Below the pieces are notes generated by a model, which saw nothing but the letters and a program-made list of their open reading frames with translations, made no database searches and was not told where the DNA came from. The position numbers and the translations under genes are program-made. A stretch of 64,000 nt of DNA from JANXQE01 sp035651635 (GTDB lineage Bacteria; Verrucomicrobiota; Verrucomicrobiia; Limisphaerales; UBA8199), in the NCBI GenBank assembly GCA_035651635.1, contig DASRFK010000097.1:27304-91303 (forward strand), in the 5' to 3' direction. Of this stretch, positions 17,766 to 26,984 are shown in pieces (within the stretch, counting starts at the first letter, position 1; every line of letters begins with the position of its first letter).

Positions 17766-18250
17766 AATAGGTGGATTCTATGCGCACAGGATGCGCACCT
17801 ACAAAGCAAACCATAGGCCACCTTGGGTGTCAACGCTTGTTTGACCGAAAGTTTTGGCGATTTTCTAATAAACGACTGGTACTCAAAGTGCAACGTGACC
17901 GAAAAAGTTCGCGATTTCCGAAGTTTTTCGGCCACCCTTTTTCAAGACTCTTTCAAGGGCATTTCCGCCAAGCGAATTGACCTCAAAAATGGGTGTCGGC
18001 GTTCCTTACACACTGGTCGCTATAAACTACTTGCGTTTGGACATTTCGATTGAGCCCGGTTTTCGGAATGGACCGAAATCGAGCGGTCGCCTAAGACGTA
18101 AGTCCTTGGTTCCGTTCTACTCGGGCCAGTTCCGGCCTACTCGGCACTAATTGAGCGCTTTTCTCGGCCAAGAGTCAACATTGAATTCCAGATTAGGCGA
18201 AGCCAGTCTGACTGAATATAACAAACATTGTGCGAAATCACTAAGGAGGG
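17766..18250. other. Gap without a gene, with a diverged direct repeat
   Basis: No credible gene is seen. Two related segments, TGACCGAAAGTTTTGGCGAT (from 17842) and TGACCGAAAAAGTTCGCGAT (from 17896), lie 54 bases apart, each preceded by CAACG. They sit 75-150 bases upstream of the minus-strand pair starting at 17765 and could be protein-binding sites or a decayed repeat. The rest (17930-18250) shows nothing I can name. Confidence 0.4.
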
Positions 18251-19036
18251 TCAGATCTGAGAGTAATCCGCAGCGACCAAGGAGAGATTGGTAATGCCGC
18301 ACAGGATGGCTTTATCGCTGTATTCGGGCATGGCGCTGAGTTTTTTCCATTCCGGGTGTGATCCAAACCGGCCCCAAGCCGCTTTCTGTTCTTCTTTATC
18401 TTTGAAAACCAGCATGTACGTAAGATTTGGCATTTTGGACCCGACCAGCGTTTGGCCGAAAAAGACCGCGTTGAGGCCGACCTCGCGAAAGAGCTTCATC
18501 TCGCCGGCGTCGTTGAACATTTCAATTTTTTTGAGGCCGGTCTTTGCACTCGGGCTTTCGTAGGTGCGCAGCTGGAAGACGCGCCCGGAATTGGTTACGG
18601 GAGTTTCCAAGTGCGGCATGCCTTTGAAAGCGCGCATCAGGGAACTCTCTATACGCTTAAAGGCCGGCGCGCTAGCCGGCGCATTGATAAAATCGGCCCC
18701 TTTGGACAGGAACTCCTGGTCGCCAGCCAACTGCTGCGAGACCGTGAGGAACGATTCAATCGAAGCGTGGCGGAGAAGCACGTAAATGGGACTGATGCCT
18801 TCGGCTGGGTAAAACACTCCCACGGGCTTGAGGCCGAGCCGATTAAGCGCCGGTATAGCGGCCTCTTTCAGAAAGGTGTCGACTTTTGTTTTTTGGTCCT
18901 GGTTTTCCACGCTGACCTGACGCAACTCATAAAAGTCGCGTTCAGCCGGCTCTCCGACTGCTTCCGAAGGAGTTGGTGAAGCCACGGCCGCCAGGCTGGC
19001 GGACCCCGAAAGGGCGATGAATTGTCGTCGGTTCAT
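18251..19036 (-). CDS. NIPSNAP-family protein with export signal
   Basis: From ATG 19036 the protein has 261 residues. The N-terminus NRRQFIALSGSASLAAVASP has a paired Arg followed by a hydrophobic stretch, as in exported proteins of this group. Two NIPSNAP-like ferredoxin-fold halves follow: FYELRQVSVENQDQKTKVDT with its conserved end, and RVFQLRTYESPSAKTGLKKI, then LTYMLVFKDKEEQKAAWGRF. The open frame runs on to 19435, but that extension is Cys/Ser-rich shadow sequence. The function is unknown for bacterial members; they often accompany sugar or carbon catabolic genes. Confidence 0.85.
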   Translation of the reverse strand: MNRRQFIALSGSASLAAVASPTPSEAVGEPAERDFYELRQVSVENQDQKTKVDTFLKEAAIPALNRLGLKPVGVFYPAEGISPIYVLLRHASIESFLTVSQQLAGDQEFLSKGADFINAPASAPAFKRIESSLMRAFKGMPHLETPVTNSGRVFQLRTYESPSAKTGLKKIEMFNDAGEMKLFREVGLNAVFFGQTLVGSKMPNLTYMLVFKDKEEQKAAWGRFGSHPEWKKLSAMPEYSDKAILCGITNLSLVAADYSQI

Positions 19037-19106
19037 ATTCTGTAGGGTAAATTTAACTGAACGCCCCGGCCATGTCACGGCTGAGGAATGGCCGGGTCGC
19101 CCTAGC

Positions 19107-19604
19107 TTACTGTCGGAGCATGCACAGCAGCGAGCCGACAAAACCACAGGACAAGCCAAAACCGACGCTGCCGTAGAACCACCAGATGGGCAAGCGCGCG
19201 GCGCTGAAGCTGCGGCGGCCATCCACTTGCAGTCGAATTCCGCGCTCGACAGTCTCCTGGATGCGCGTGCTGAGAACCAGGCCAGGCGTGGCGTTGTCAT
19301 GGAGGCTTGCTTCTTCAATTTCGAGCAACGCCTGGACCGCCCCATGAAGCAGTCGATTGTAATAGCGCATATCGAGAATCCAAACCGCGACCCAGAACAG
19401 GAGCAGCAGCAGAAAAGCGCCCGCGAGCACACCACAGCGCAATTTGGGCACGAGATCTCCTCGCACCAGCACCCCCGCCAGCGTGGCTAAAGCGGCAACT
19501 CCGCCCAGGGCTTGGGTTCTGAGCCTGATGAGCAGGTCGTTAAAATGCATGGCCACCCCTTCATAGGATTTCCACAATACAAACAGACTGGGTATCGTTT
19601 TCAT
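19107..19604 (-). CDS. Membrane protein of unknown function
   Basis: From ATG 19604 the protein has 165 residues; the frame is open to 19712 but that part lacks coding character. There are two adjacent hydrophobic helices (about residues 36-50 and 57-80), a charged cytoplasmic stretch (LLEIEEASLHDNATP), and a last helix at about 143-162 (FYGSVGFGLSCGFVGSLLCM). No family was recognised. It lies 70 bases upstream of the NIPSNAP gene on the same strand, so they may be co-transcribed. Confidence 0.6.
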   Translation of the reverse strand: MKTIPSLFVLWKSYEGVAMHFNDLLIRLRTQALGGVAALATLAGVLVRGDLVPKLRCGVLAGAFLLLLLFWVAVWILDMRYYNRLLHGAVQALLEIEEASLHDNATPGLVLSTRIQETVERGIRLQVDGRRSFSAARLPIWWFYGSVGFGLSCGFVGSLLCMLRQ

Positions 19605-19720
19605 CCGTGCAGAATGGCACAGCGACTTGGACAAATACTGGCCAAGTGATCTGATTGACAATCCGCGGCGTAACGGTGACTCCGCAGAGCGCTGCTGTCT
19701 AAGCCCAAACAATGCAGCTA

Positions 19721-19883
19721 AAAACCACCGATGAACACCGATTCGCCCGGATCAGACAGGGGCAGAAGCTATCTCGGGCAAGGCTGCTCCGTTCACCTAA
19801 AGGTGATGCGAGCTCAGGCAGCCGAGTTGATTGCAATCAGCTCATTTTATCAGTGTTCATCGTGTCCATCCGTGGTTGAACTG
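19721..19883. repeat. Dispersed repeat with inverted ends (TCCGTGTCC family)
   Basis: The left end (19721-19757) reads ACCGATGAACACCGATTCGC and the right end (19851-19883) GTTCATCGTGTCCATCCGTG, roughly inverted copies of one unit. The same unit recurs at 40023-40059 and 59471-59508, and as a trace near 25985. It occupies most of the gap before the acyltransferase gene. Confidence 0.6.
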
Positions 19884-19942
19884 CATCGTTACGGCTGAGG
19901 CATGAGAGCAACGGCGGGGTTGAGTCGCGACGTCGCCACAGG

Positions 19943-21037
19943 TCAATAACTCTGCTTGGAAGCTCGGCTGCGTTTAAGCAGAGCACTCAAACTGCGCCGG
20001 GCGCTGCGCACCGCGTGCAACAGGGACGGCCTCTCGACGCTGCCTTCGGCGACATCGATCGAGGCATTCATCAGCCGCTTTTTGTAAAGGCTGATGCCCG
20101 TGCCCACATCGATGGATCGCAAACCTAACTCTTCGGCGACCTGGGCCATTTTGAGCAGAAGAATCAGACCCGGCGAGTACTTTGCGAACCGGCGGTCATA
20201 GGCTGGGAACCAATAGTGCCAGACCGTTTGAGAGCGCATCCCCAGATGCCCAGCGATCAGGAATGACCCGGCATAGAGCAAGGAAAGCATCCCGGCGAAA
20301 GACGGGGTCTGAACCGCGTGGATTTGTCTAACGAGGCCGCATCCCCAATCGCTGGCGAACAGATCGGGCCATCCGCTGCGCCGATATTGTTGAGATTTCC
20401 AGGCGACCACGCGCTCGAGGGCACCCGTATCATTGGAATGGGCCACGAACCGGAGCGGCCCCACCTCACGTTCCAGTCGGCGCATCCGGTACTCGCAATC
20501 GCGCAATTGCCGCGTGCCGGCTGCCGATCGCTCCGCGGCGTACGCCTGATATCCCTGGCTGAGGTCTATCTGCGCCGAAGGTTCGCACAATCGGTGGAAT
20601 GACTTGAAACTGGATTGAGTCGCTATAAGCCTGTCAAAATCCCAGGCCACCAGACCACACGCTTTCAGCAACTGCCGCGGGTCACATTGGAATCCTGGCC
20701 CGCAGACAAGACCTTGATAATCCGAAACAATTCCGCCGGCCGGAATGGCGCGAGACCGTCCTTTGCGTTGAAACGGGAAAAAGCCCACGACCCCGCCGTT
20801 GCTTTGCAGAATCGCCACTTCGACGTCGTCGCGGACGGTCGCTACGCTCAAGACGAATTCGGGTGAGAAACAAGGGTTGGCCAGGTCAGGATTAGATTCC
20901 TGCAGAAAACGCCACCGTTCCAGATGTTCAGGCCGCAGCCGGAGGGCCGGCACGACCAGGACGTCTGGGTTCACGGCCGAAACGAAAGCGCACGAGGGCG
21001 CGTCGCAAAGGCTGTCTGGACCGCAAAGTGACTGCAC
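19943..21037 (-). CDS. GNAT-type acyltransferase, FemAB/BioF2 (CelD-like) family
   Basis: A cytoplasmic protein of 364 residues. The N-terminal half has the typical opening of this family (ERWRFLQESNPDLANPCFSP, EFVLSVATVRDDVEVAILQS, then GFFPFQR). The C-terminal half has the BioF2 acetyltransferase core (ALERVVAWKSQQYRRSGWPD, LYAGSFLIAGHLGMRS, HYWFPAYDRRFAKYSPG). Members transfer acyl or aminoacyl groups during polysaccharide or cell-wall synthesis. It is divergent from a lipid-linked glycosyltransferase, which fits a shared role in surface glycan modification. The substrate cannot be read from the sequence. Confidence 0.85.
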   Translation of the reverse strand: MQSLCGPDSLCDAPSCAFVSAVNPDVLVVPALRLRPEHLERWRFLQESNPDLANPCFSPEFVLSVATVRDDVEVAILQSNGGVVGFFPFQRKGRSRAIPAGGIVSDYQGLVCGPGFQCDPRQLLKACGLVAWDFDRLIATQSSFKSFHRLCEPSAQIDLSQGYQAYAAERSAAGTRQLRDCEYRMRRLEREVGPLRFVAHSNDTGALERVVAWKSQQYRRSGWPDLFASDWGCGLVRQIHAVQTPSFAGMLSLLYAGSFLIAGHLGMRSQTVWHYWFPAYDRRFAKYSPGLILLLKMAQVAEELGLRSIDVGTGISLYKKRLMNASIDVAEGSVERPSLLHAVRSARRSLSALLKRSRASKQSY

Positions 21038-21195
21038 AGGTTGTTGATTGATGAGCTCTCAGAAGTTATTTTGGCAGTCGCCTCGCGTAAAACAAGGTGG
21101 GGCATTCCCCTCCGGCCCGGCTTTGAATCCTCATCCCTGGCGAGGTGGGGTCCTTACCCCATATATTTCAGCGGGCGCCAAGCAATTTTGAATCG

Positions 21196-22773
21196 ATGTC
21201 AGCAGGAGAATTGGAACAAAGTTTTCGGTTCACGACGCCTCGTCCGCGAGCAACTATATCGGCGGCGAGTGGTTGGTCGGTCAGCCGCGCGCAGCTTTTT
21301 GGATTTGTGGCTGTTTATTGCGCAGCGAATGCTTTGTTACGTTGGACGGTATCGGAGACAGCTGGGATTGACGACGTGGACCAGATCCTTCGAGCCCAGA
21401 TTTGGAACCTGGGCTACGGGCCACAGCCGCCGCTCTATACCTGGCTGACGAAGCTTTTCCTGGGCGCATTCGGCTACAATGTTTTGTCCATGCTGTTGCT
21501 CAAGGAGCTGATTATTTTCTCGATTTACGCGGTGATTTACGCCGCCGCACACCGGCTGACCGGCAGCCATCTCCATGCGGTGCTAGCCACGGTGCTGCTG
21601 CAGGCCAACTTTTCGATCGCCTGGGAAGCCCACCGTGAACTGACCCATACGGTTTTGCTTTCGGCCCTGGCCGCGGCGACCGTCTGGGCCTTTATTGGCC
21701 TGGAAAGGGACCGCTGGCGGCCGTACCTGGTGCTGGGAATTTGCTCCGGGCTGGGCATGCTGGCCAAGTATAACTTTGCGCTGGTCTGGTTGGCTCTGTT
21801 CCTGGCGGCGCTCTCGCTTCGGGACCTGCGGCCCCTGCTCTTCAATCGAAAAATGCTGGTGGCTCTTCTTTTGATGGTGGCGCTCTGTGCGCCCCATTTT
21901 ATCTGGGTAGCCAGACATCCCGTGCTGGCTTTTTCTTCGGTGCCGAAGCTCAAAATGGCCACGCCAGGCGATTGGTCGTCCGTGGCACAGGCCTTAGGCA
22001 AATGGATTATGGCCATCCTGGCCCACGCGGGTCCGATGGTCGCTTTGGTTGCTTTAGCTTTCGTTCCCGAGATGATTCAGCGTTCGGGTGGCCAGGCGTC
22101 GCTACCCGTCAAAAGGAGATTTGAGCTCGCGCGAGGCGCTGATCTTTTTCCATCAACCTTCCAACAACAGCTCCTGGTGCGCACCCTGCTCTTCATCCTG
22201 ATCCTGGTCACGGCAAATATCATTATCTTTCGCGTGACCGGGGTTCGGGACCGATACGTTCAGCCGTTTTTCGTTTGGCTGCCCGTCCTGCTGGTCGGCG
22301 CGTTGCCGCGGAAAATTACGGCGCGTGCCGTAAGGTTTTTTCTGCCGCTCGCCGGGCTTGGCGCAGTTGTGGTTGCCTTGGTAGCTCCCGGTCGCATCTT
22401 GCTGACGGAAAGTTTAAAAAAGAATGAAATCCTGAACACTCCCTTTCGCAAACTGGCAATGGATCTCAAGAGTGCAGTTGAAAGAGCCGATTGCATTGTG
22501 GCCGAGAACCACCGGGTGGCGGGCAACTTGCGCCTTTGGTTTCCGACCAAACTCGTGCTTGACCCTGAAGTGGCGCCCCTGTTTCAACCGGCGCATCGCA
22601 AAACGCTTCTAGTTTGGGAGAGCAACAGTAACGCTCAACCACCGACGGAGCTGCTCCGCTTCGTGAGGTCGTTCAACGAGGCCGCTAAAATGGATGAGAG
22701 CCGCACCGTGGAGGAACTGCTCAAGTACCACCATGTCCGCACGATTCGTTTGGGCGTGGCCTTAGTGGAGTGA
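21196..22773 (+). CDS. GT39/ArnT-type membrane glycosyltransferase
   Basis: From ATG 21196 the protein has 525 residues; the frame is open from 21145. Multi-pass membrane protein with at least ten hydrophobic helices. The first periplasmic loop has DDVDQILRAQIWNLGYGPQP with PLYTWL, the acidic catalytic loop of the GT-C group. ArnT, PMT and related enzymes move a sugar from a polyprenyl-phosphate donor to lipid A, protein or another glycan. A cytoplasmic-looking C-terminal domain (about 415-525) carries AMDLKSAVERADCIVAENHR. It ends 10 bases before the convergent glgA. Confidence 0.85.
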   Translation: MSAGELEQSFRFTTPRPRATISAASGWSVSRAQLFGFVAVYCAANALLRWTVSETAGIDDVDQILRAQIWNLGYGPQPPLYTWLTKLFLGAFGYNVLSMLLLKELIIFSIYAVIYAAAHRLTGSHLHAVLATVLLQANFSIAWEAHRELTHTVLLSALAAATVWAFIGLERDRWRPYLVLGICSGLGMLAKYNFALVWLALFLAALSLRDLRPLLFNRKMLVALLLMVALCAPHFIWVARHPVLAFSSVPKLKMATPGDWSSVAQALGKWIMAILAHAGPMVALVALAFVPEMIQRSGGQASLPVKRRFELARGADLFPSTFQQQLLVRTLLFILILVTANIIIFRVTGVRDRYVQPFFVWLPVLLVGALPRKITARAVRFFLPLAGLGAVVVALVAPGRILLTESLKKNEILNTPFRKLAMDLKSAVERADCIVAENHRVAGNLRLWFPTKLVLDPEVAPLFQPAHRKTLLVWESNSNAQPPTELLRFVRSFNEAAKMDESRTVEELLKYHHVRTIRLGVALVE

Positions 22774-22783
22774 GCCGGCTGCT

Positions 22784-24232
22784 TCAAGGCTCGCGCGGCT
22801 GCGGGGATCGGTAGAGTTGCAGAAACTGATTTGCCGTGCGGCTCCAGGAGAAATCGGCCGCCATGGCATTGAGCCGAAAATGCCGGAGCAGGTCCGGCCG
22901 CTCGTACAAGGCGAGCGCCTTGCGTATGCCTTTGGCCAATGCCTGTCCGGAGTACTCGTGAAACTTAATGCCGTCGGCCCGGTCCAGGTCCTCTTTGGGG
23001 TCGATTACCGTATCGTCCAGCCCGCCGGTCGCCCGCACAACCGGGATAGCCGCATAACGCAGGCTGTACATCTGGTTCAGACCGCACGGCTCGAACCTGG
23101 AAGGCATGAGAAAAAAATCACATCCAGCTTCGATCCGATGCGACACGCCTTCGTCGAAACCGATGCGCACCGATGCGCGCTCCGGGAATCGCCGCGCGAG
23201 CTCCTGAAAGGCGCGCTGGAAAACCGCCGACCCGGACCCGATTTGGACGAATTGGATTTCTCCGTTCAGCATTTCGGCCAGGGCATCGAGCATGATATCC
23301 ACGCCCTTCTGTTCGACCATCCGGCCAATGCTGCCGAACAAGGGAATGCTCGCGTTTTGCGGCAAGCCAAACTCGCGCTGCAGCTCAAGCTTGTTGAGGG
23401 CTTTGCCGCTGAGGTCTTCGGCCGAGTAAGAGTGTTTGAGGTAGGGATTTTGAGTCGTATTCCACTCGTCGTAGTCCACTCCATTAAGGATCCCGGATAA
23501 AAGGTGCTGGCGCTTGCGCAGCAAGCCGTCCAGGCCGCAACCGAACTCGGGCGTAGTAATCTCCCGCGAATAGGTCGGACTGACCGTCGTCAGCAAATCG
23601 GCGTAAGAAATGCCTGCTTTCAGGCAATTCATCTGGCCGTAAAACTCCACGCCCTCGGGCGCGAAATATTCCCAAGGCAAATTTGTGAGTGCGAACTGCG
23701 ATGCCGGAAAAATGCCCTGGTAGGCCAGGTTATGAATGGTCGTGCATACCCGGGGTCCCTGCCCTGCCCCGGACCTCCGCTGATAATGCAGAAGCAACGC
23801 GGCAAAGGCCACCTGCCAGTCATTCAAATGAATCACTTCCGGCCGCCAAGACAGGTGCTGCGCCAGATACGTCACCGTCTTGGCCAAAAAGAGAAAGCGT
23901 TCCGCATTGTCCGGGTAATCGATGCCGTCCTTTTGATACAAGCCAGCCCGCTGATAAAATTCGGGCTGGTCGACAAAGTAAATGGTCAAGCCCGGCAGCG
24001 CTTCCAAAGCCCACACTTCTCCCGGGACCCGTCGCATCCCCAAGGGAATTTCTAACGCACATTCAGGTTGCAGTCCGGGGAAACGTTCGCGAATGCCCTG
24101 GTACAACGGAGTGACGACCCCGACCCGCTCCCCTGCTCGCACGAGCGCTTTGCCCAAAGCTCCCACCATGTCCGCCAGCCCACCCGTTTTGGAGTACGGA
24201 TGCACTTCGCTGCTGGCGAGCAGGATGTTCAT
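22784..24232 (-). CDS. glgA: Glycogen synthase (ADP-glucose type, GT5)
   Basis: A cytoplasmic enzyme that extends alpha-1,4-glucan from ADP-glucose. From ATG 24232 the protein has 482 residues, the usual length. The start carries the substrate-binding motif KTGGLADM in MNILLASSEVHPYSKTGGLA. Further GT5 features are VIHLNDWQVAFAALLLHYQ, TTIHNLAYQGIFP, the second-domain opening GSIGRMVEQKGVDIMLDAL, and the catalytic PSRFEPCGLNQMYSLRYAAI with GGLDDTVID. GGAAGGA lies just upstream of the chosen ATG; the frame itself opens at 24274. No other glycogen gene is adjacent. Confidence 0.97.
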   Translation of the reverse strand: MNILLASSEVHPYSKTGGLADMVGALGKALVRAGERVGVVTPLYQGIRERFPGLQPECALEIPLGMRRVPGEVWALEALPGLTIYFVDQPEFYQRAGLYQKDGIDYPDNAERFLFLAKTVTYLAQHLSWRPEVIHLNDWQVAFAALLLHYQRRSGAGQGPRVCTTIHNLAYQGIFPASQFALTNLPWEYFAPEGVEFYGQMNCLKAGISYADLLTTVSPTYSREITTPEFGCGLDGLLRKRQHLLSGILNGVDYDEWNTTQNPYLKHSYSAEDLSGKALNKLELQREFGLPQNASIPLFGSIGRMVEQKGVDIMLDALAEMLNGEIQFVQIGSGSAVFQRAFQELARRFPERASVRIGFDEGVSHRIEAGCDFFLMPSRFEPCGLNQMYSLRYAAIPVVRATGGLDDTVIDPKEDLDRADGIKFHEYSGQALAKGIRKALALYERPDLLRHFRLNAMAADFSWSRTANQFLQLYRSPQPREP

Positions 24233-24330
24233 AAATCCTTCCCGTCGCCGGCGCGCGGACTTTCCAGTCGCCAAAAAGCAGCCACCGGGCTCCCTTCACC
24301 TCGATCCTTTCCATGAACCGAACGCAAAAA

Positions 24331-24370
24331 GCCCGCCCTCACCCCGGCCCTCTCCCCCAGGAGAGGGAGG
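24331..24370. repeat. CCTCACCCC/CTCTCCC dispersed repeat, copy 1
   Basis: The block GCCCGCCCTCACCCCGGCCC followed by TCTCCCCCAGGAGAGGG contains a small hairpin (CTCTCC/GGAGAG). It recurs at 32127-32165. The surrounding 24233-24562 gap contains nothing else I can identify. Confidence 0.55.
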
Positions 24371-24562
24371 AGCTTTCGCAGCGCAGTTTGGGTCCATGGT
24401 CGCAATACATCTGCATGCGCAAAAGATGGCTCTCCCTGAACAGACCGGGTTCCAAAGGTTCTGGAGTGAGCGGCCTTGCGCTTTTGGCTCGTACCGGGCG
24501 CGCGACACCCCTCCCCTGCCCTGACTTTGAGGCTTGAGTTCATTGCCCGCCGAGTCGATGCG

Positions 24563-25864
24563 TCAAGGAGCTATCCTTTCGGCTTTGAGATACGATTGTA
24601 GCGGTGCGGGGATGGTTACGCTCCCATCAGATTGTTGGTAGGTTTCGAGCAGCGCCACAAACAGCCGCGCGAGCGCCGTCCCGCTCCCGTTGAGGATGTG
24701 CGGGAATTTGTTTTCACCCGACTCGCTTTTGAACCGCAGGTTCATTCGGCGCGCCTGAAAAGCTTCACAATTTGATACACTGGACACCTCGAGGTAGCTC
24801 CCCTGCCCTGGCGCCCAGACCTCAAGGTCATAGGTCTTGGCGCTGGCGAAACCCATATCGCCAGTGCACAGCAGCACTACGCGGTAATGCAAGCCGAGCA
24901 GCTGCAGCACGCGCTCGGCGTCGGCCAGCATTTTGTCATGTTCCGCGTACCCCGTTTCCGGCCGGACAATTTTAATCAATTCAACCTTGTCGAACTGGTG
25001 GACGCGAATCATTCCGCGCGTGCCCACGCCTGCTGCTCCGGCTTCACCGCGAAAACAGGGCGTGTAGGCGCAGTACTGGATTGGCAGCTGACTCTCGGGC
25101 AGGATCTCCTCGCGATGGATGTTGGCCACCGGGGTCTCGGCCGTCGGGATCAGGTAAAGCTTGCCCAGCGTGCCGGGATCGAGGCCTTCCTGAACCCCAT
25201 AATACTGATCGACAAATTTCGGAAACTGCCCCACGCCTTCGAGGCATTGCGGTCCGACCATGAAGGGCGGCGAAATCTCAGTGTAGCCGTGCTCACGCAT
25301 ATGCAAGTCGAGCAGGAATTGAATCAACGCGCGTTCCAGCCGGGCTCCCCAGTTCGTGTACAACACGAAGCCGCTTCCCGATAGCTTGGCCGCCCGGGCG
25401 AAATCAACCAGTTTCAACTGTTCGCAAAGTTCAACGTGCGACTTGGGTTTGAAGGCGAATTGCGGCTTTTCGTGGTGGGTTCGGATGACGGGATTATCTT
25501 GCGCGCTTTTGCCCATCGGCACCGATTCATGCGGCAGGTTCGGCAACCGGAGCATGACTTGGTGCCGCGCTGCGTCCGCTTCGGAAGCTTCCTTATCCAA
25601 TTCCGTGATCCGATCGCCCAACTCGCGTGTCTCTTTTTTCTTGGCCTCGGCTTCGGCGGTTTTTTTCTGACCCATCAACGCGCCAATTTCTTTGGACGCT
25701 TTATTGCGCTGGGCTTTGAGCAACTCGACCTCATTGAGGATCTTGCGTCGTTGCTCGTCGAGTCGAAGCACTTCATCGACATGCGCTTCGTCCCCGGCCC
25801 CGCGAGCGGCCAGGCGCTCCCGCACAAAATCCGGGCGTTCGCGGATTACTTTGATGTCGAGCAT
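24563..25864 (-). CDS. serS: Serine--tRNA ligase
   Basis: A cytoplasmic enzyme that charges tRNA-Ser and tRNA-Sec. From ATG 25864 the protein has 433 residues. Residues about 1-110 form the tRNA-binding antiparallel coiled coil (LDIKVIRERPDFVRERLAAR at the start). The class II core shows YLIPTAETPVANIHREEILP, motif 2 FRGEAGAAGVGTRGMIRVHQ, and motif 3 NGSGTALARLFVALLETYQ. The frame extends upstream to 25966, but that extension is Pro/Ser-rich with no family match, and the coiled coil begins exactly at the chosen ATG. Confidence 0.97.
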   Translation of the reverse strand: MLDIKVIRERPDFVRERLAARGAGDEAHVDEVLRLDEQRRKILNEVELLKAQRNKASKEIGALMGQKKTAEAEAKKKETRELGDRITELDKEASEADAARHQVMLRLPNLPHESVPMGKSAQDNPVIRTHHEKPQFAFKPKSHVELCEQLKLVDFARAAKLSGSGFVLYTNWGARLERALIQFLLDLHMREHGYTEISPPFMVGPQCLEGVGQFPKFVDQYYGVQEGLDPGTLGKLYLIPTAETPVANIHREEILPESQLPIQYCAYTPCFRGEAGAAGVGTRGMIRVHQFDKVELIKIVRPETGYAEHDKMLADAERVLQLLGLHYRVVLLCTGDMGFASAKTYDLEVWAPGQGSYLEVSSVSNCEAFQARRMNLRFKSESGENKFPHILNGSGTALARLFVALLETYQQSDGSVTIPAPLQSYLKAERIAP

Positions 25865-26103
25865 CGGCGCATTATAGGTACGAGTGGGTGAGGGGCAAGC
25901 CCACCCTTGCGGGGAGAAACCCGAAGGCGTAAGACCGGAAATGCGAAGCACTCGTTTCGTTAACAACCAGTCTCAACCGTTCCCAATCGTGTCCATTTGT
26001 GCCACTCGGGGTGGAACTTGATTCTGGCTGAAACGCGATGCCGCTGCCGAGAGCTCAGATTTAAGCTTTCCACCATTTGTGGCTTTGCTTTATATGGACG
26101 GAA

Positions 26104-26970
26104 ATGAACCCTATCTCCAGACGCGACTTCATCCAGAAAACCGCTCTCGGCTGTGCCGCGGCCGGCATCCTGACTGGTACTCAAATCAATCTTATGGCCA
26201 CTCCACTGAACCTTCCCATCGGCAGCCAGGTCTGGCCGCTGCGCTCAATGCTCAAAGATCTTCCCGCGTTCGCCCAAAAGATTGCCGCCATCGGCGTCGC
26301 CCGGCTCGAACTCTGCTCTCCCATCGGGTACGGCGCCGAGTTCGCTTCGTTGTCAGACGCAAAGGAAGTTAAGAAGATCCTTTCGGACCACGGCCTCGCT
26401 TCGGAGAGCTCTCATTTCAGCATGAAAGAGCTCCGTCACAGTCATGAGAAATCCATCGCTTGGGCCAAAGAAATCGGCATTACCCAGATGATTACCGCCA
26501 GCCTTGGCGACGGCAATGGCGGGGAACATCCGACCATGGACCAGGTCAAACGCGCCGCCGACGAGTACAACCGGATTGCGGAAGCCTCGGCCAAAGCCGG
26601 GCTCCAGCAAGGCTTGCACAATGAAGGCTTCGAGTTGTCGATGGTGGATGGCAAGCGGACCTACGATTTGCTATTCGATCTACTGGATCCCAAGCTCGTC
26701 AAATTCCAGTTTCAGATGTCCACCATCACCGCCGGCCTGATAGCGGCCGACTATTTCAACCGCTACCCCGGCCGTTTCTTCTCGATGCATTTACAGGATA
26801 TCGATATGAACACGCCCAGCCACCCGCAGGTGCCTCTGGGCAAAGGCAGCATCGATTGGGGGAAAACCTTCCGCGCGGCACAAATCGGTGGAGTCAAAAA
26901 CTATTTTGTCGAACAGAACTGGGAGTTCACCCAACAAAGCGTTGCCTATCTCAGGAAGTCTGAATTCTAG
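26104..26970 (+). CDS. Exported sugar phosphate isomerase/epimerase-like TIM barrel
   Basis: From ATG 26104 the protein has 288 residues. The N-terminus NPISRRDFIQKTALGCAAAG is a twin-arginine signal (SRRDFIQK). The mature protein is a TIM barrel of the AP-endonuclease-2/xylose-isomerase-like group: VARLELCSPIGYGAEFASLS, LQQGLHNEGFELS, LVKFQFQMSTI, and the C-terminal GSIDWGKTFRAAQIGGVKNY with FVEQNWEF. These proteins isomerise or epimerise sugars or are catabolic accessories; the substrate is unknown. GGACGGAA just before the ATG supports the start. It converges on the next gene with 14 bases between them. Confidence 0.88.
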   Translation: MNPISRRDFIQKTALGCAAAGILTGTQINLMATPLNLPIGSQVWPLRSMLKDLPAFAQKIAAIGVARLELCSPIGYGAEFASLSDAKEVKKILSDHGLASESSHFSMKELRHSHEKSIAWAKEIGITQMITASLGDGNGGEHPTMDQVKRAADEYNRIAEASAKAGLQQGLHNEGFELSMVDGKRTYDLLFDLLDPKLVKFQFQMSTITAGLIAADYFNRYPGRFFSMHLQDIDMNTPSHPQVPLGKGSIDWGKTFRAAQIGGVKNYFVEQNWEFTQQSVAYLRKSEF

Positions 26971-26984
26971 CCCTGGCCCCGCGC

